DNA from: an uncultured Alistipes sp.
GTDB lineage: Bacteria > Bacteroidota > Bacteroidia > Bacteroidales > Rikenellaceae
Reading direction: 5' to 3'
Assembly (NCBI GenBank): GCA_949286165.1
Contig: CASDZK010000071.1
Span: 1 to 43,239, forward strand
DNA: 43,239 nt
The notes below the pieces were generated by a model. That model was not told the DNA's origin, made no database searches, and was given only the letters and a program-made list of their open reading frames with translations. Positions 8,514-16,035 of this stretch are shown in pieces. The translations under genes were made by a program, and so were the position numbers. Position 1 is the stretch's first letter, and every line of letters starts with the position of its first letter.

Positions 8514-9662
8514 ATGAAGAAGACCCTATTTATACTCGCCTTCGTTGCAGCAACTTGCCTGCCCACTATGGCACAGACAACAGACAATACGAACAGGACA
8601 GAAGTATGCAAGGAGAACTACCGCACCCTCTTCGGCGGTAAGGCCCTGACCGGTCAGGGTACCGACCCGGAGATGATGGCCATCCTCCAGAAGTTCATTT
8701 TCGGCGAAGTGTTCCGCACAGGCGACCTGACGCTGAAGCAACGCGAAATGATTACCTGCATTACCCTCGCCACCATGCAGACCCTCCCGCAACTGAAAGC
8801 ACACGCAGGGGCGGCATTGAATGTCGGCGTTACACCCGAAGAGTTGCGCGAGGTAATGTATCTTACCGCTCCCTTTATCGGCTTTCCCAAAATGCTGAAT
8901 GCCGTGGGCACAGTAAACGAAGTATTCAAAGAACGCGGCATCGCTTTGCCTTTGGAAAAACAAGGCACGGTAACGGAAGCTACTCGCCACGAGGCAGGCA
9001 AGGCGATACAAGACAAGCTCTATCCCGGCGGCATCGCTTCGGTAATGGAGGGTATGCCGGGCGACATGGGTAAGGACGTGGAGCAGTTTCTGACCGATTA
9101 TTTCTTTGGCGAAATCTACAGCCGGGGTGCGCTCGACTTGCAGATGCGCGAACTGTTGGGCTACTGCGTATTGACAACATTAGAGGCCGAAAGCCAGCTC
9201 CAGTCGCACTACCACGGCAACATACACGCAGGCAATACGCCCGAGACGCTGACCGCAGCCGTTATTCAATGCCTGCCCTACATCGGCTTCCCTGCCGCCA
9301 TCAAGGCGTTGCGCATCATCAAGCAAGAGTATGCGAAACCCGTTCCGGCTGAAAACAACTTGGTGCGCCTCTCGAAAATAACTGTTGTCCCTGCCCAGCT
9401 GGACGCTTACAATGCTTTCCTAAAAGAAGAAATCGAAGCCTCCATGCGCTTGGAACCGGGCGTCCTGACACTTTATGCCACCGCTGAAAAGGACGCACCG
9501 CACAAGATAACCATCCTCGAAATCTATGCCGACCGTGCCGCCTACGAAAGCCATCTGAAGACGCCTCACTTCCAAAAGTACAAACAAGGTACGCTCTCAA
9601 TGGTAAAGAAGCTGGAACTGGTGGACGTGAAACCGCTGATTCCGGAACTGAAAATCAAGTAA
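8514..9662 (+). CDS. Exported protein with two carboxymuconolactone decarboxylase-like domains and an ABM domain
   Basis: The 382-residue protein has a signal peptide (MKKTLFILAFVAATCLPTMAQ). Residues about 50-140 and 180-265 are two carboxymuconolactone decarboxylase (AhpD-like) repeats, the first with LKQREMITCITLATMQTLPQ and LKAHAGAALNVGVTPEELRE, the second with LQMRELLGYCVLTTLEAESQ and GNIHAGNTPETLTAAVIQCL. Residues about 285-375 are an antibiotic-biosynthesis-monooxygenase (ABM) domain (LSKITVVPAQLDAYNAFLKE, EPGVLTLYATAEKD, ITILEIYADRAAYESHLKTP). The AhpD CxxC motif is absent. Likely role is chemistry on small oxidised or quinone-like molecules in the periplasm; substrate unknown. It lies in the AraC-adjacent operon, 16 bases after the FMN reductase. 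Confidence 0.88.
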   Translation: MKKTLFILAFVAATCLPTMAQTTDNTNRTEVCKENYRTLFGGKALTGQGTDPEMMAILQKFIFGEVFRTGDLTLKQREMITCITLATMQTLPQLKAHAGAALNVGVTPEELREVMYLTAPFIGFPKMLNAVGTVNEVFKERGIALPLEKQGTVTEATRHEAGKAIQDKLYPGGIASVMEGMPGDMGKDVEQFLTDYFFGEIYSRGALDLQMRELLGYCVLTTLEAESQLQSHYHGNIHAGNTPETLTAAVIQCLPYIGFPAAIKALRIIKQEYAKPVPAENNLVRLSKITVVPAQLDAYNAFLKEEIEASMRLEPGVLTLYATAEKDAPHKITILEIYADRAAYESHLKTPHFQKYKQGTLSMVKKLELVDVKPLIPELKIK

Positions 9663-9686
9663 ACACCCCCCTTTAATTTATCCGCT

Positions 9687-9769
9687 ATAAACAAATTATT
9701 TCTGGTATGGGCAGCGGCAATCAACATCTGTTTTACAGCCTGCCCCAAAAGAAAGGACAACAAAGCATG
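9687..9769 (+). pseudogene. Relic lipoprotein leader upstream of the flavodoxin gene
   Basis: From 9687, a frame reads (ATA)-NKLFLVWAAAINICFTACP and then KRKDNKA before TGA at 9768-9770. This is a lipoprotein leader with lipobox FTAC, but its expected ATG is ATA. Its frame is one base off the flavodoxin frame and its stop overlaps the flavodoxin ATG. A start-codon loss plus a frameshift would convert an ancestral lipoprotein flavodoxin into a cytoplasmic one. Confidence 0.55.
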
Positions 9770-10267
9770 ACATCGCAACCCAAGGTATTGGTCGCTTACT
9801 TCTCGGCGACCGGCAATACGGCACAAACCGCAAAGACACTTGCCGACCTTACGGACGGCACCCTCTACGAAATCGCCCCGCAAGAGCCGTACACCTCTGC
9901 CGACCTTGACTGGCACGACAAGCAATCGCGCAGTTCGGTGGAAATGAACGAAGCAAAATCACGCCCGGCAATGAAAGAAAATCCGAAAGACATCGCCACC
10001 TACGATGTGGTTTTCATCGGCTACCCCATCTGGTGGAACTTGGCACCCTGCATCATCTATACGTTCATCGAGAGCCACGACTTGAAAGGAAAAGCCTTGA
10101 TCCCTTTCGCCACCTCGGGAGGAAGCGGAATTGCCAACAGCATAAAGGCATTGAAAAGTATCTATCCCGACTTGAAATGGCAAGAGGGTAAACTACTGAA
10201 CAGAAGCAGCCGCAGCAGCATCCAGAATTGGGTCAGCGATGTAATGAAAAACAATACCCCTTTATAA
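9767..10267 (+). CDS. Flavodoxin
   Basis: The 166-residue protein is a short-chain flavodoxin: VLVAYFSATGNTAQTAKTLA contains the FMN phosphate loop SATGNT, then VVFIGYPIWWNLAPCIIYTF with the aromatic flavin-stacking WW, and LIPFATSGGSGIANSIKALK. It has the DLDWHDKQSRSSVEM segment common in Bacteroidales flavodoxins. The start at 9767 (MTSQPK) is chosen because the longer frame from 9707 translates a frameshifted leader relic. It should carry electrons, or reduce a partner, in the cytoplasm. Last gene of the operon, 104 bases after the CMD/ABM protein; it ends just before the island boundary. Confidence 0.9.
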   Translation: MTSQPKVLVAYFSATGNTAQTAKTLADLTDGTLYEIAPQEPYTSADLDWHDKQSRSSVEMNEAKSRPAMKENPKDIATYDVVFIGYPIWWNLAPCIIYTFIESHDLKGKALIPFATSGGSGIANSIKALKSIYPDLKWQEGKLLNRSSRSSIQNWVSDVMKNNTPL

Positions 10268-10383
10268 AGGAACAGGGCACTGATTTCCCTACAAGAGGCC
10301 AACACACTGTCCTTCCCGGCCAGCTGCACTTCTGCTTTCAACTGTTCTATGGACTGTACCTTGAACGATTCGTAATCACTCAT
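10268..10383 (-). pseudogene. Orphan N-terminal gene fragment at the island edge
   Basis: On the minus strand an ATG at 10381-10383 opens MSDYESFKVQSIEQLKAEVQ followed by LAGKDSVLASCREISALFL, natural-looking protein sequence. The frame then enters the antisense of the flavodoxin 3' end at 10267, where similarity to real protein stops. I do not recognise the family. It looks like the surviving start of a gene cut when the flavodoxin segment was joined here. It marks the probable right border of the accessory island. Confidence 0.4.
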
Positions 10384-10434
10384 AAAAAAATAGTGTGTCA
10401 GTAAAGTTTATATCCTTTTCTTTACTGACACACT
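10384..10434 (-). terminator. Rho-independent terminator of the pseudouridine synthase gene
   Basis: A perfect 15-bp inverted repeat (10392-10406 agtgtgtcagtaaag, with 10420-10434 as its complement, 13-base loop) is followed on the minus strand by a run of seven T (10384-10390). It lies about 150 bases after the stop of the minus-strand pseudouridine synthase gene. No T-run follows it on the plus strand. Confidence 0.7.
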
Positions 10435-10583
10435 TTAGTTCCACCCTCAGAAATAGCGTTTGACCCTTCAGTACAGTTTGATGTATTAAAATTTTAATCA
10501 TCAAAAGAGTATTCCCAATACTTCATACAATAGCAAAAAATAAAGTATAATCTAAAAATCATGTTCAATAACGGATACACATT

Positions 10584-12011
10584 CTATTGGTATCCGCCGC
10601 TTTTCAACATCGATATTTCCTGACTGGTCAGATAACGCCACATTCCACGTTGCAAGCCCTTTTTCGTAAGACCGGCAAAATACACCCGATCCAATTTCTG
10701 GACCCGATATCCCAAAGTTTCGAACAAACGGCGAACAATCCGGTTACGACCGCTATGAATTTCAACGCCGACTTCTTTCCGATTCTCCCCCACGTAACTG
10801 ATTTCATCCACATAGGCCAGCCCGTCTTCCAGTTCAATTCCCTGAGCCAACCGTTCCATATCCGCCTCATCCACTTTCTTGTCCAAAAAGACATGGTACA
10901 CCTTCTTCTTCATATAGGACGGATGCGTCAATTCCTTGGCCAAATCGCCATCGTTGGTCAACAGCAACACCCCCATCGTATTTTTATCCAACCGACCGAC
11001 GGGATAAATGCGCTGTTCCACCCTATTTTGCAGCAATTCCATAACCGTATGTTCTGCATTCGGATCATCCATCGTCGTAACATACCCTTTGGGCTTATTC
11101 AACACGATATATACCTTTCTTTCGCCCCGGATGACTTCATTGTTAAAACAAACTTCATCCCCGGCCTTTACTTTAGTACCCAATTCCGTAACTACAGAAC
11201 CGTTCACGCTGACCACTCCGCTCTGAATATATTCATCCGCCTCCCTGCGCGAGCAAATGCCAGACATAGCAATATAACGGTTTAACCGAATTTCCCGATT
11301 AAGCAACGGCTCCATAAAATTGCTGACGATCGTTCCATGCAACTGTTCGTCCTGGGCCCGTCCCTCATAACCTATCCTTTTGGTATTTCCGTCGAATACC
11401 CGACGCGGACGGCGCGGACGACGGTCGTCGTAACCCGTTTCTCTATGGTAATTGCGCTTGTAGGGCTCGTTATGAAAATTTTCCTTAGAGTTTCCCCGGT
11501 TTTCCGAACGGAACGAACGTCTCTCCCAACCGTTGCGATTATTATCTTCCCGATTATAATTTCGTTCCCGAAATTCCGGACGGAAAGATTCTCTCCGCCC
11601 TCCCGACGAATAGGGTCTGCGATTACGGTTATAATCATCTCTTTCCGGAATTTCCCTATTAAAATCACGTTCCCGATATCCGTCATTGCGCCGGTTTCCT
11701 TCCCCAAACTCACGTCCGTTTTGGGAAAACCGACGATCGTTACGAAATTCCCGATTATAATCCCGTTCACGGAATCCCTGTCCCTGACCGGCATCGTTCG
11801 TCCCGTTATTCCGCCGATTACTGTACCTGGGCCTGTTATTCCTGTCGAAATTCGGATTAAACGATCTTCTCCGACCATTATTTTCTCCGTTCCGGTCAAA
11901 CATCTCCCGATTGTTATCGCCTCGGGCCTCCCGGCCGAAGTTTTCTCTGCGATCTTTCATAAAGAAACTGTTCTGATTAACGTCGTTTCTCCTTTCCATC
12001 TTTTTTTCCAT
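10584..12011 (-). CDS. rRNA large-subunit pseudouridine synthase (RluB/RluE/RluF type) with Arg/Asn-rich N-terminal tail
   Basis: The 475-residue protein has an S4 RNA-binding domain at about 242-290 (RLNRYIAMSGICSRREADEY) and a RsuA/RluB catalytic domain from about 298. The catalytic Asp is D342 in VGRLDKNTMGVLLLT, followed by DLAKELTHPSYMKKKVYHVF. It would isomerise a uridine in 23S rRNA. Residues 1 to about 235 are a low-complexity, highly basic tail with imperfect repeats such as RERDYNREFRNDRR. Comparable tails occur in Bacteroidetes homologues but this one is long. MERRND, four codons in (11999), is an alternative start. A TATATTTG box lies upstream on this strand at 12081-12074. Confidence 0.92.
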   Translation of the reverse strand: MEKKMERRNDVNQNSFFMKDRRENFGREARGDNNREMFDRNGENNGRRRSFNPNFDRNNRPRYSNRRNNGTNDAGQGQGFRERDYNREFRNDRRFSQNGREFGEGNRRNDGYRERDFNREIPERDDYNRNRRPYSSGGRRESFRPEFRERNYNREDNNRNGWERRSFRSENRGNSKENFHNEPYKRNYHRETGYDDRRPRRPRRVFDGNTKRIGYEGRAQDEQLHGTIVSNFMEPLLNREIRLNRYIAMSGICSRREADEYIQSGVVSVNGSVVTELGTKVKAGDEVCFNNEVIRGERKVYIVLNKPKGYVTTMDDPNAEHTVMELLQNRVEQRIYPVGRLDKNTMGVLLLTNDGDLAKELTHPSYMKKKVYHVFLDKKVDEADMERLAQGIELEDGLAYVDEISYVGENRKEVGVEIHSGRNRIVRRLFETLGYRVQKLDRVYFAGLTKKGLQRGMWRYLTSQEISMLKSGGYQ

Positions 12012-12073
12012 GACAACACTATATAATTTCAGCTTTTTACGAAATATCTACCCTATCCTCTCAGATTATTCGG

Positions 12074-12081
12074 CAAATATA
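12074..12081 (-). promoter_or_regulatory. Bacteroidetes -7 box (TATATTTG) for the pseudouridine synthase gene
   Basis: On the minus strand TATATTTG followed by CC matches TAnnTTTG about 60 bases before the ATG at 12011. An AATTG element upstream is a weak -33 candidate at a longer than usual spacing. Confidence 0.4.
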
Positions 12082-12109
12082 CTACAAAATTTACCGGATT
12101 CCGCAATTC

Positions 12110-12745
12110 TTACGGAATATGCATAAACTTATGGGTTTGTATAGATATGTTCCATTTCGGATGTGCCTTAACATATTCCACTATATCCGCAATAATCTTA
12201 CCATACCGGCTCCACTCAGGCTGCAAATACAGCCGCGTATGCCGTCCGACACGATCGGCGTTCCATTCAGCCCACTCAATATCCTCTGCGGTCTGGACAA
12301 TTACTTTCAATTCATCGGCCATCTGATAAATAGAACGCAACGGCGGAGCTTGTCGTTTAGGCGACAAACATATCCAATCAAATGCGCCGCTCAACTCATG
12401 GGAACCGGAAGTTTCCAAAAAAATTTCGACATGACGGCGTTTCAATTCCGACGTAATATACTCCAACGGATACATCAACGGTTCCCCACCGGTAATCACA
12501 ATAGCCTCTGCCGGATACGCTACGGCGCGAGCCACGATCTCATCCGTATTCACAGGCGGAAATACGGAAGGATTCCACGTATTCTTGGCATCGCACCATT
12601 TGCACCCTACATCGCATCCGCCCAAACGGATAAAATAGGCGGGTTTCCCCGCATGGAACCCTTCTCCCTGTATCGTATAAAAGTCTTCCACCAACGGCAA
12701 TTTTCGGCCGTTATCCAACAGGTTCAATACCGGATCTATGTTCAT
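12110..12745 (-). CDS. queE: 7-carboxy-7-deazaguanine synthase
   Basis: This 211-residue radical SAM enzyme catalyses ring contraction of 6-carboxy-tetrahydropterin to 7-carboxy-7-deazaguanine, on the way to queuosine. The signature is clear: FYTIQGEGFHAGKPAYFIRL at about 22-41, then the CX3CX2C cluster motif GGCDVGCKWCDAKNTW (Cys 44, 48, 51), and VITGGEPLMYPLEYI. Length and order fit the short Bacteroidetes QueE. It lies 8 bases after hpt on the same strand and probably shares its transcript. No other queuosine gene is in the window. Confidence 0.93.
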   Translation of the reverse strand: MNIDPVLNLLDNGRKLPLVEDFYTIQGEGFHAGKPAYFIRLGGCDVGCKWCDAKNTWNPSVFPPVNTDEIVARAVAYPAEAIVITGGEPLMYPLEYITSELKRRHVEIFLETSGSHELSGAFDWICLSPKRQAPPLRSIYQMADELKVIVQTAEDIEWAEWNADRVGRHTRLYLQPEWSRYGKIIADIVEYVKAHPKWNISIQTHKFMHIP

Positions 12746-12753
12746 AACTCCGG

Positions 12754-13293
12754 TTACAATAAAATATAAATATCCTCGTAATTACGCGCCCGGCCCTTAT
12801 AATCCAGTCCGTATCCCACCACAAAATTATTGTCCTGCATACAAATTCCGTAATAATCGACCGTTACGTCTTTCCGGCAGGAATTTGGCTTATAAATCAA
12901 TGTAGCTACCTTGACCTCCGCCGCACCTTTAGCCGTGAGCATATCTTTCAACTGCTTGATAGTGGTTCCCGAATCGACGATTTCATCGAGAATAACGATC
13001 TTGCGCCCTCCGACTTCCTCGTCCAAACCGATCAACTCTTTCGGAGCCGTTGCCTGCTCAAGTCCGCGATAAGAAGTGTACTTCAAAAAGGATAAGTCGC
13101 ATTCAACATCGATTTTTTTCATCAGATCGGCCGTAAACATGAAAGAACCGTTCAAAATGCTGACGAACAACGGCGCTTCGCCCTGCTCATAAGCCGTATT
13201 GAGTTCTCGCGCCAATTTATTGATGGCAGCCCCGATTTCCACGGCAGAGATATAAAGTTTAAACCATTTGTCAAACACTTTTATTTTTTCCAT
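12754..13293 (-). CDS. hpt: Hypoxanthine phosphoribosyltransferase
   Basis: The 179-residue enzyme salvages hypoxanthine (and probably guanine) with PRPP to give IMP or GMP. The PRPP-binding motif IVILDEIVDSGTT lies at about 99-111. The flexible loop region LKYTSYRG and the C-terminal DNNFVVGYGLDYKGRARNY are also typical. It starts 65 bases from the divergent purE gene, so both purine genes share an intergenic promoter region. It is followed closely by queE on the same strand. Confidence 0.93.
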   Translation of the reverse strand: MEKIKVFDKWFKLYISAVEIGAAINKLARELNTAYEQGEAPLFVSILNGSFMFTADLMKKIDVECDLSFLKYTSYRGLEQATAPKELIGLDEEVGGRKIVILDEIVDSGTTIKQLKDMLTAKGAAEVKVATLIYKPNSCRKDVTVDYYGICMQDNNFVVGYGLDYKGRARNYEDIYILL

Positions 13294-13310
13294 ATCAAAA
13301 ATCTATTTAT

Positions 13311-13318
13311 TACTTTTG
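13311..13318 (+). promoter_or_regulatory. Bacteroidetes -7 box (TACTTTTG) for purE
   Basis: TACTTTTG matches TAnnTTTG 41 bases before the purE ATG in the hpt/purE divergent gap. The -33 region contains only a T-run ending in C, so it is less ideal. Confidence 0.5.
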
Positions 13319-13358
13319 CGAAGGTAAAAAAAATATCCAAATATAAATAGACATATCT

Positions 13359-13871
13359 ATGAACCCCAAAGTTTCGATCATTATGGGCAGCACCTCCGAT
13401 TTAAAAATCATGTCGGAAGCCGCCAAGTTTTTCGATGAATTGGAAATTCCTTTTGAAATCAATGCCTTATCTGCACATCGTACTCCCGAACTAGTCATGG
13501 AATTCGCTAAAAACGCTCATAAAAGAGGCATTGAAGTAATCATTGCCGGAGCAGGAGGGGCAGCTCATCTTCCCGGAGTTATCGCAGCCATGACTCCCCT
13601 GCCTGTCATCGGTGTTCCCATCAAATCTTCCAATTCCATGGACGGCTGGGACAGTGTCCTGTCCATACTGCAAATGCCTGCCGGCATCCCCGTAGCCACG
13701 GTAGCCCTGGACAACGCCAGAAATGCAGCTATCCTCGCTGCCCAAATCATGGCGAACGGCGATAAAAAATTACAGGAAACGATCATTGCTTTCAAAACGG
13801 ACTTGGCTAAAAAAATAGAAAAGGCCAATCGGGAATTAGCTGAAGTGAAATTTAAATTTAAAACCAATTAG
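13359..13871 (+). CDS. purE: 5-(carboxyamino)imidazole ribonucleotide mutase
   Basis: The 170-residue protein converts N5-CAIR to CAIR in de novo purine synthesis. Diagnostic motifs are [13 protein letters not shown] near residues 9-21, [14 protein letters not shown] with the catalytic His (H40), and [20 protein letters not shown]. The length and residues fit class I PurE (mutase). No purK lies adjacent. It ends at a strong terminator at 13892-13927. Confidence 0.95.
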   Translation: MNPKVSIIMGSTSDLKIMSEAAKFFDELEIPFEINALSAHRTPELVMEFAKNAHKRGIEVIIAGAGGAAHLPGVIAAMTPLPVIGVPIKSSNSMDGWDSVLSILQMPAGIPVATVALDNARNAAILAAQIMANGDKKLQETIIAFKTDLAKKIEKANRELAEVKFKFKTN

Positions 13872-13891
13872 AACCGGCAACTTCAGCTACC

Positions 13892-13927
13892 AAAACCGGT
13901 TCCGTCAGGTAAGGAACCGGTTTTTTT
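13892..13927 (+). terminator. Rho-independent terminator of purE
   Basis: A 12-base stem, aaaaccggttcc at 13892-13903 with ggaaccggtttt at 13913-13924, has a 9-base loop and continues into a T-run to 13927. It lies 21 bases after the purE stop. Confidence 0.9.
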
Positions 13928-14040
13928 ATTATTTTCGCCACCGATAGACCGGAAAAACGTCTGTCCGTACCGACGACGAACAACACTTTTTTACCACTAT
14001 TTTTCAATTTATTAAAAACAAACGTCATAAAAAACACGCC

Positions 14041-14682
14041 ATGAGACCTAAATCCCCATCGATTTTATTATCGCTATCCATCCTTACGATATCCTGTACA
14101 CCGAAAGAGACGACCGTAAAAGGAATCGTCATAGATGCTTCCATGAATACGATTACCGTTTCCTCTCAAGGAGATACTTTACGTTTCAGTACATTGAATG
14201 CAGAAAAAAAGACTCCGAACGGAATACGGCTGCAAGATAGCGCCACAGTTTTTTATAAAGGCTCTTACAGTGAAGGGATGCCGGCCGTAAAAATCGAAAT
14301 AACTTCGCATGGCGACTCCTCTTTGGGTGCATGGCTGACACGCACTTACGAAGGCGTGCTTCCGGCAGCATCGGGGCCGGGCATACGTTATTCGCTGACC
14401 ATTCGCAACCAAGAACATAGCGGAGACGGAACATTCACGTTGGTTATGACTTATTTAGAAGCAGAGAACGGTCAAGACCAGTCTTTTACCTATACCGGTA
14501 AAAGATTCACGCAACGCGGAATTCCCGGCAACGATAACGCCACAGTATGGCAACTGATCAGCAACGATCAGAAGGAAACCTTCAATTTTCTTTACGAAAA
14601 CGAAAAGACACTCACTTTACTCAACGACCGATTCGAGCCGAGCAAAACGGATCTGAATTATAGCCTCAGACTTATAGAGTAA
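14041..14682 (+). CDS. NlpE-like lipoprotein
   Basis: The 213-residue product begins MRPKSPSILLSLSILTISC, a lipoprotein leader with lipidated Cys 19. Residues about 100-170 match the NlpE N-terminal domain pattern (TYEGVLPAASGPGIRYSLTI, later FTYTGKRFTQRGIPGNDNAT), which has the YxGxLPxAxGPGI signature. In E. coli NlpE senses envelope stress and copper, but the CxxC of that protein is not seen here. The segment before it (VKGIVIDASMNTITVSSQGD) resembles a small beta domain. Function in Bacteroidales is not established. It has its own transcript and ends at a bidirectional terminator. Confidence 0.8.
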   Translation: MRPKSPSILLSLSILTISCTPKETTVKGIVIDASMNTITVSSQGDTLRFSTLNAEKKTPNGIRLQDSATVFYKGSYSEGMPAVKIEITSHGDSSLGAWLTRTYEGVLPAASGPGIRYSLTIRNQEHSGDGTFTLVMTYLEAENGQDQSFTYTGKRFTQRGIPGNDNATVWQLISNDQKETFNFLYENEKTLTLLNDRFEPSKTDLNYSLRLIE

Positions 14683-14700
14683 ATTCCATGCTGCCCTAAC

Positions 14701-14740
14701 AAAAGCCTCGGCTGACAATTTTTATCGGTCGAGGCTTTTT
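14701..14740. terminator. Bidirectional terminator between NlpE-like and DUF1080 genes
   Basis: aaaagcctcg at 14701-14710 pairs with cgaggctttt at 14730-14739, flanked by A-runs and T-runs on either side. It sits between two converging genes and can serve both. Confidence 0.85.
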
Positions 14741-14755
14741 ATTATTTCGAACAAC

Positions 14756-15430
14756 CTACAATTCTTTTATCCTCACGTTCCGAAACCATATCAGAGCGTC
14801 CCCATGCTTGCCCTGCAAACCGATATATCCTTTCGTGGGCAATTCAGCCAAAGGAGTCGGCAACCAACCGGGAATATCGCTACCGTCCGGATTTTTCTGT
14901 CCGGAAGTCCATAACCCCATATTCATTCGCGTAACCCGTTTCCCGTTCAACCTGACTTCGATCGACTGTCCCTTACAAGTAATCGTCATCCGGTTCCATT
15001 CCCCCGGTTTTTTAACGATTTTTTGCTCATTCGCCGCCAAATGCCCGAAAATAGCCCCGCATTGAAAATCTTTCCGTTCGTTCCCCCATTTTTCGGAATG
15101 ATCGTCCGCAATTTGAATTTCCACGGAATTCGGAATCCAGTTCCGAATATCGGTACAATAAACGATAACCCCGCTATTAGTGGCATGATCCGTTTTAAAT
15201 TCTAAATCCAACACGAAATTTTCGTATTCCTGCCGCGTCCATATTTCTCGATCCTGCACGGCCGACAACACGCCATCCGTAACGCTCCAGACCGTTTTAT
15301 CGAAATCGGCATCGGATAAATCCGGACTGAACAAAGGTTTCCATCCTTTTCCATTATCGGCATAAACCGACTGAACCGTGCCGCTTCCCAACCATAATAG
15401 GAAACCGGCTGCAAATAAATATTTTATCAT
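14756..15430 (-). CDS. Exported DUF1080 (3-keto-disaccharide hydrolase-like) protein
   Basis: The 224-residue protein has a signal peptide (MIKYLFAAGFLLWLGSGTVQ) and one DUF1080 jelly-roll domain of the concanavalin-like type. Typical parts are WKPLFSPDLSDADFDKTVWS, YENFVLDLEFKTDHATNSGV, GEWNRMTITCKGQSIEVRLN and KGYIGLQGKHGDALIWFRNV. Some family members cleave 3-keto-glycosides, others only bind sugars; I cannot tell which applies. Its start overlaps the coaE stop by four bases, so it is coupled to the coaE operon although functionally unrelated. Confidence 0.85.
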   Translation of the reverse strand: MIKYLFAAGFLLWLGSGTVQSVYADNGKGWKPLFSPDLSDADFDKTVWSVTDGVLSAVQDREIWTRQEYENFVLDLEFKTDHATNSGVIVYCTDIRNWIPNSVEIQIADDHSEKWGNERKDFQCGAIFGHLAANEQKIVKKPGEWNRMTITCKGQSIEVRLNGKRVTRMNMGLWTSGQKNPDGSDIPGWLPTPLAELPTKGYIGLQGKHGDALIWFRNVRIKEL

Positions 15431-16035
15431 ATCTCATCACGTTTAAAATTCGACAATATTTCATAAATCCGGACTGCCTGAGGAATCATCAAATGCCGTT
15501 CATCGCAACGAATTATGTAATCGGCATATTTCAGCCGTTCGGATTCCCGCATTTGATGTTTCATTCGAGCCTCTACCTGTTCCCGGCCAACCCGATCCCG
15601 TTCCATAACTCGACCGATTCTTATTTCTTCCGGAGCCGTTACCACAACCAACTTATCAAAACGGTCCGTCCAACCCGCTTCGACAATCAAAGCCGACTCC
15701 AAAAATAAAACCTTTTCAGCCTCATGCAACCGCACCCACCTCTCGAAATCGGCGAACACCATCGGATGTATCAATGCGTTCAATGCGTTCAACCGGGAAG
15801 AATCCGCAAATACCTGTCCCGATATATATTCCGTATTCAATCGTCCGTCCGGCAACAAAACCCGCGGTCCTAAAAATCTTTCCATTTTTTCCAAAACTTC
15901 CGGATTCCGCATCAAACGTTTAGCCGAAGGATCGGCATAATACACTTTAGCGCCGCACTGTTCGAACACTCGACAAACCGCACTCTTTCCGCTACCGATA
16001 CCTCCTGTAATGCCCACCAACATGCTCCTATTCAT
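15427..16035 (-). CDS. coaE: Dephospho-CoA kinase
   Basis: The 202-residue kinase carries out the last step of coenzyme A synthesis. The P-loop is GITGGIGSGKSAVCRVFEQC near residues 8-27, followed by VYYADPSAKRLM (the DxxAH-like site) and VFLESALIVEAGWTDRFDKL with VVVTAPEEIRIGRVMERD. The ATG at 16035 overlaps the end of the YbbR gene by 8 bases. The start at 16023 (MLVGITGG) would remove the overlap and is equally plausible. It sits in the conserved Bacteroidetes run nusB-DUF1573-yajC-YbbR-coaE. Confidence 0.94.
   Translation of the reverse strand: MNRSMLVGITGGIGSGKSAVCRVFEQCGAKVYYADPSAKRLMRNPEVLEKMERFLGPRVLLPDGRLNTEYISGQVFADSSRLNALNALIHPMVFADFERWVRLHEAEKVLFLESALIVEAGWTDRFDKLVVVTAPEEIRIGRVMERDRVGREQVEARMKHQMRESERLKYADYIIRCDERHLMIPQAVRIYEILSNFKRDEI

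Noticed and set aside
10392..10434. Insertion-sequence end suggested by the 15-bp inverted repeat
   Set aside because: The T-run on the minus strand and position after the pseudouridine synthase gene fit a terminator better; no transposase is nearby.
11337..12026. 229-codon plus-strand ORF antisense to the pseudouridine synthase tail
   Set aside because: Arises from the Arg/Asn repeats on the other strand; the real protein has S4 and catalytic motifs.
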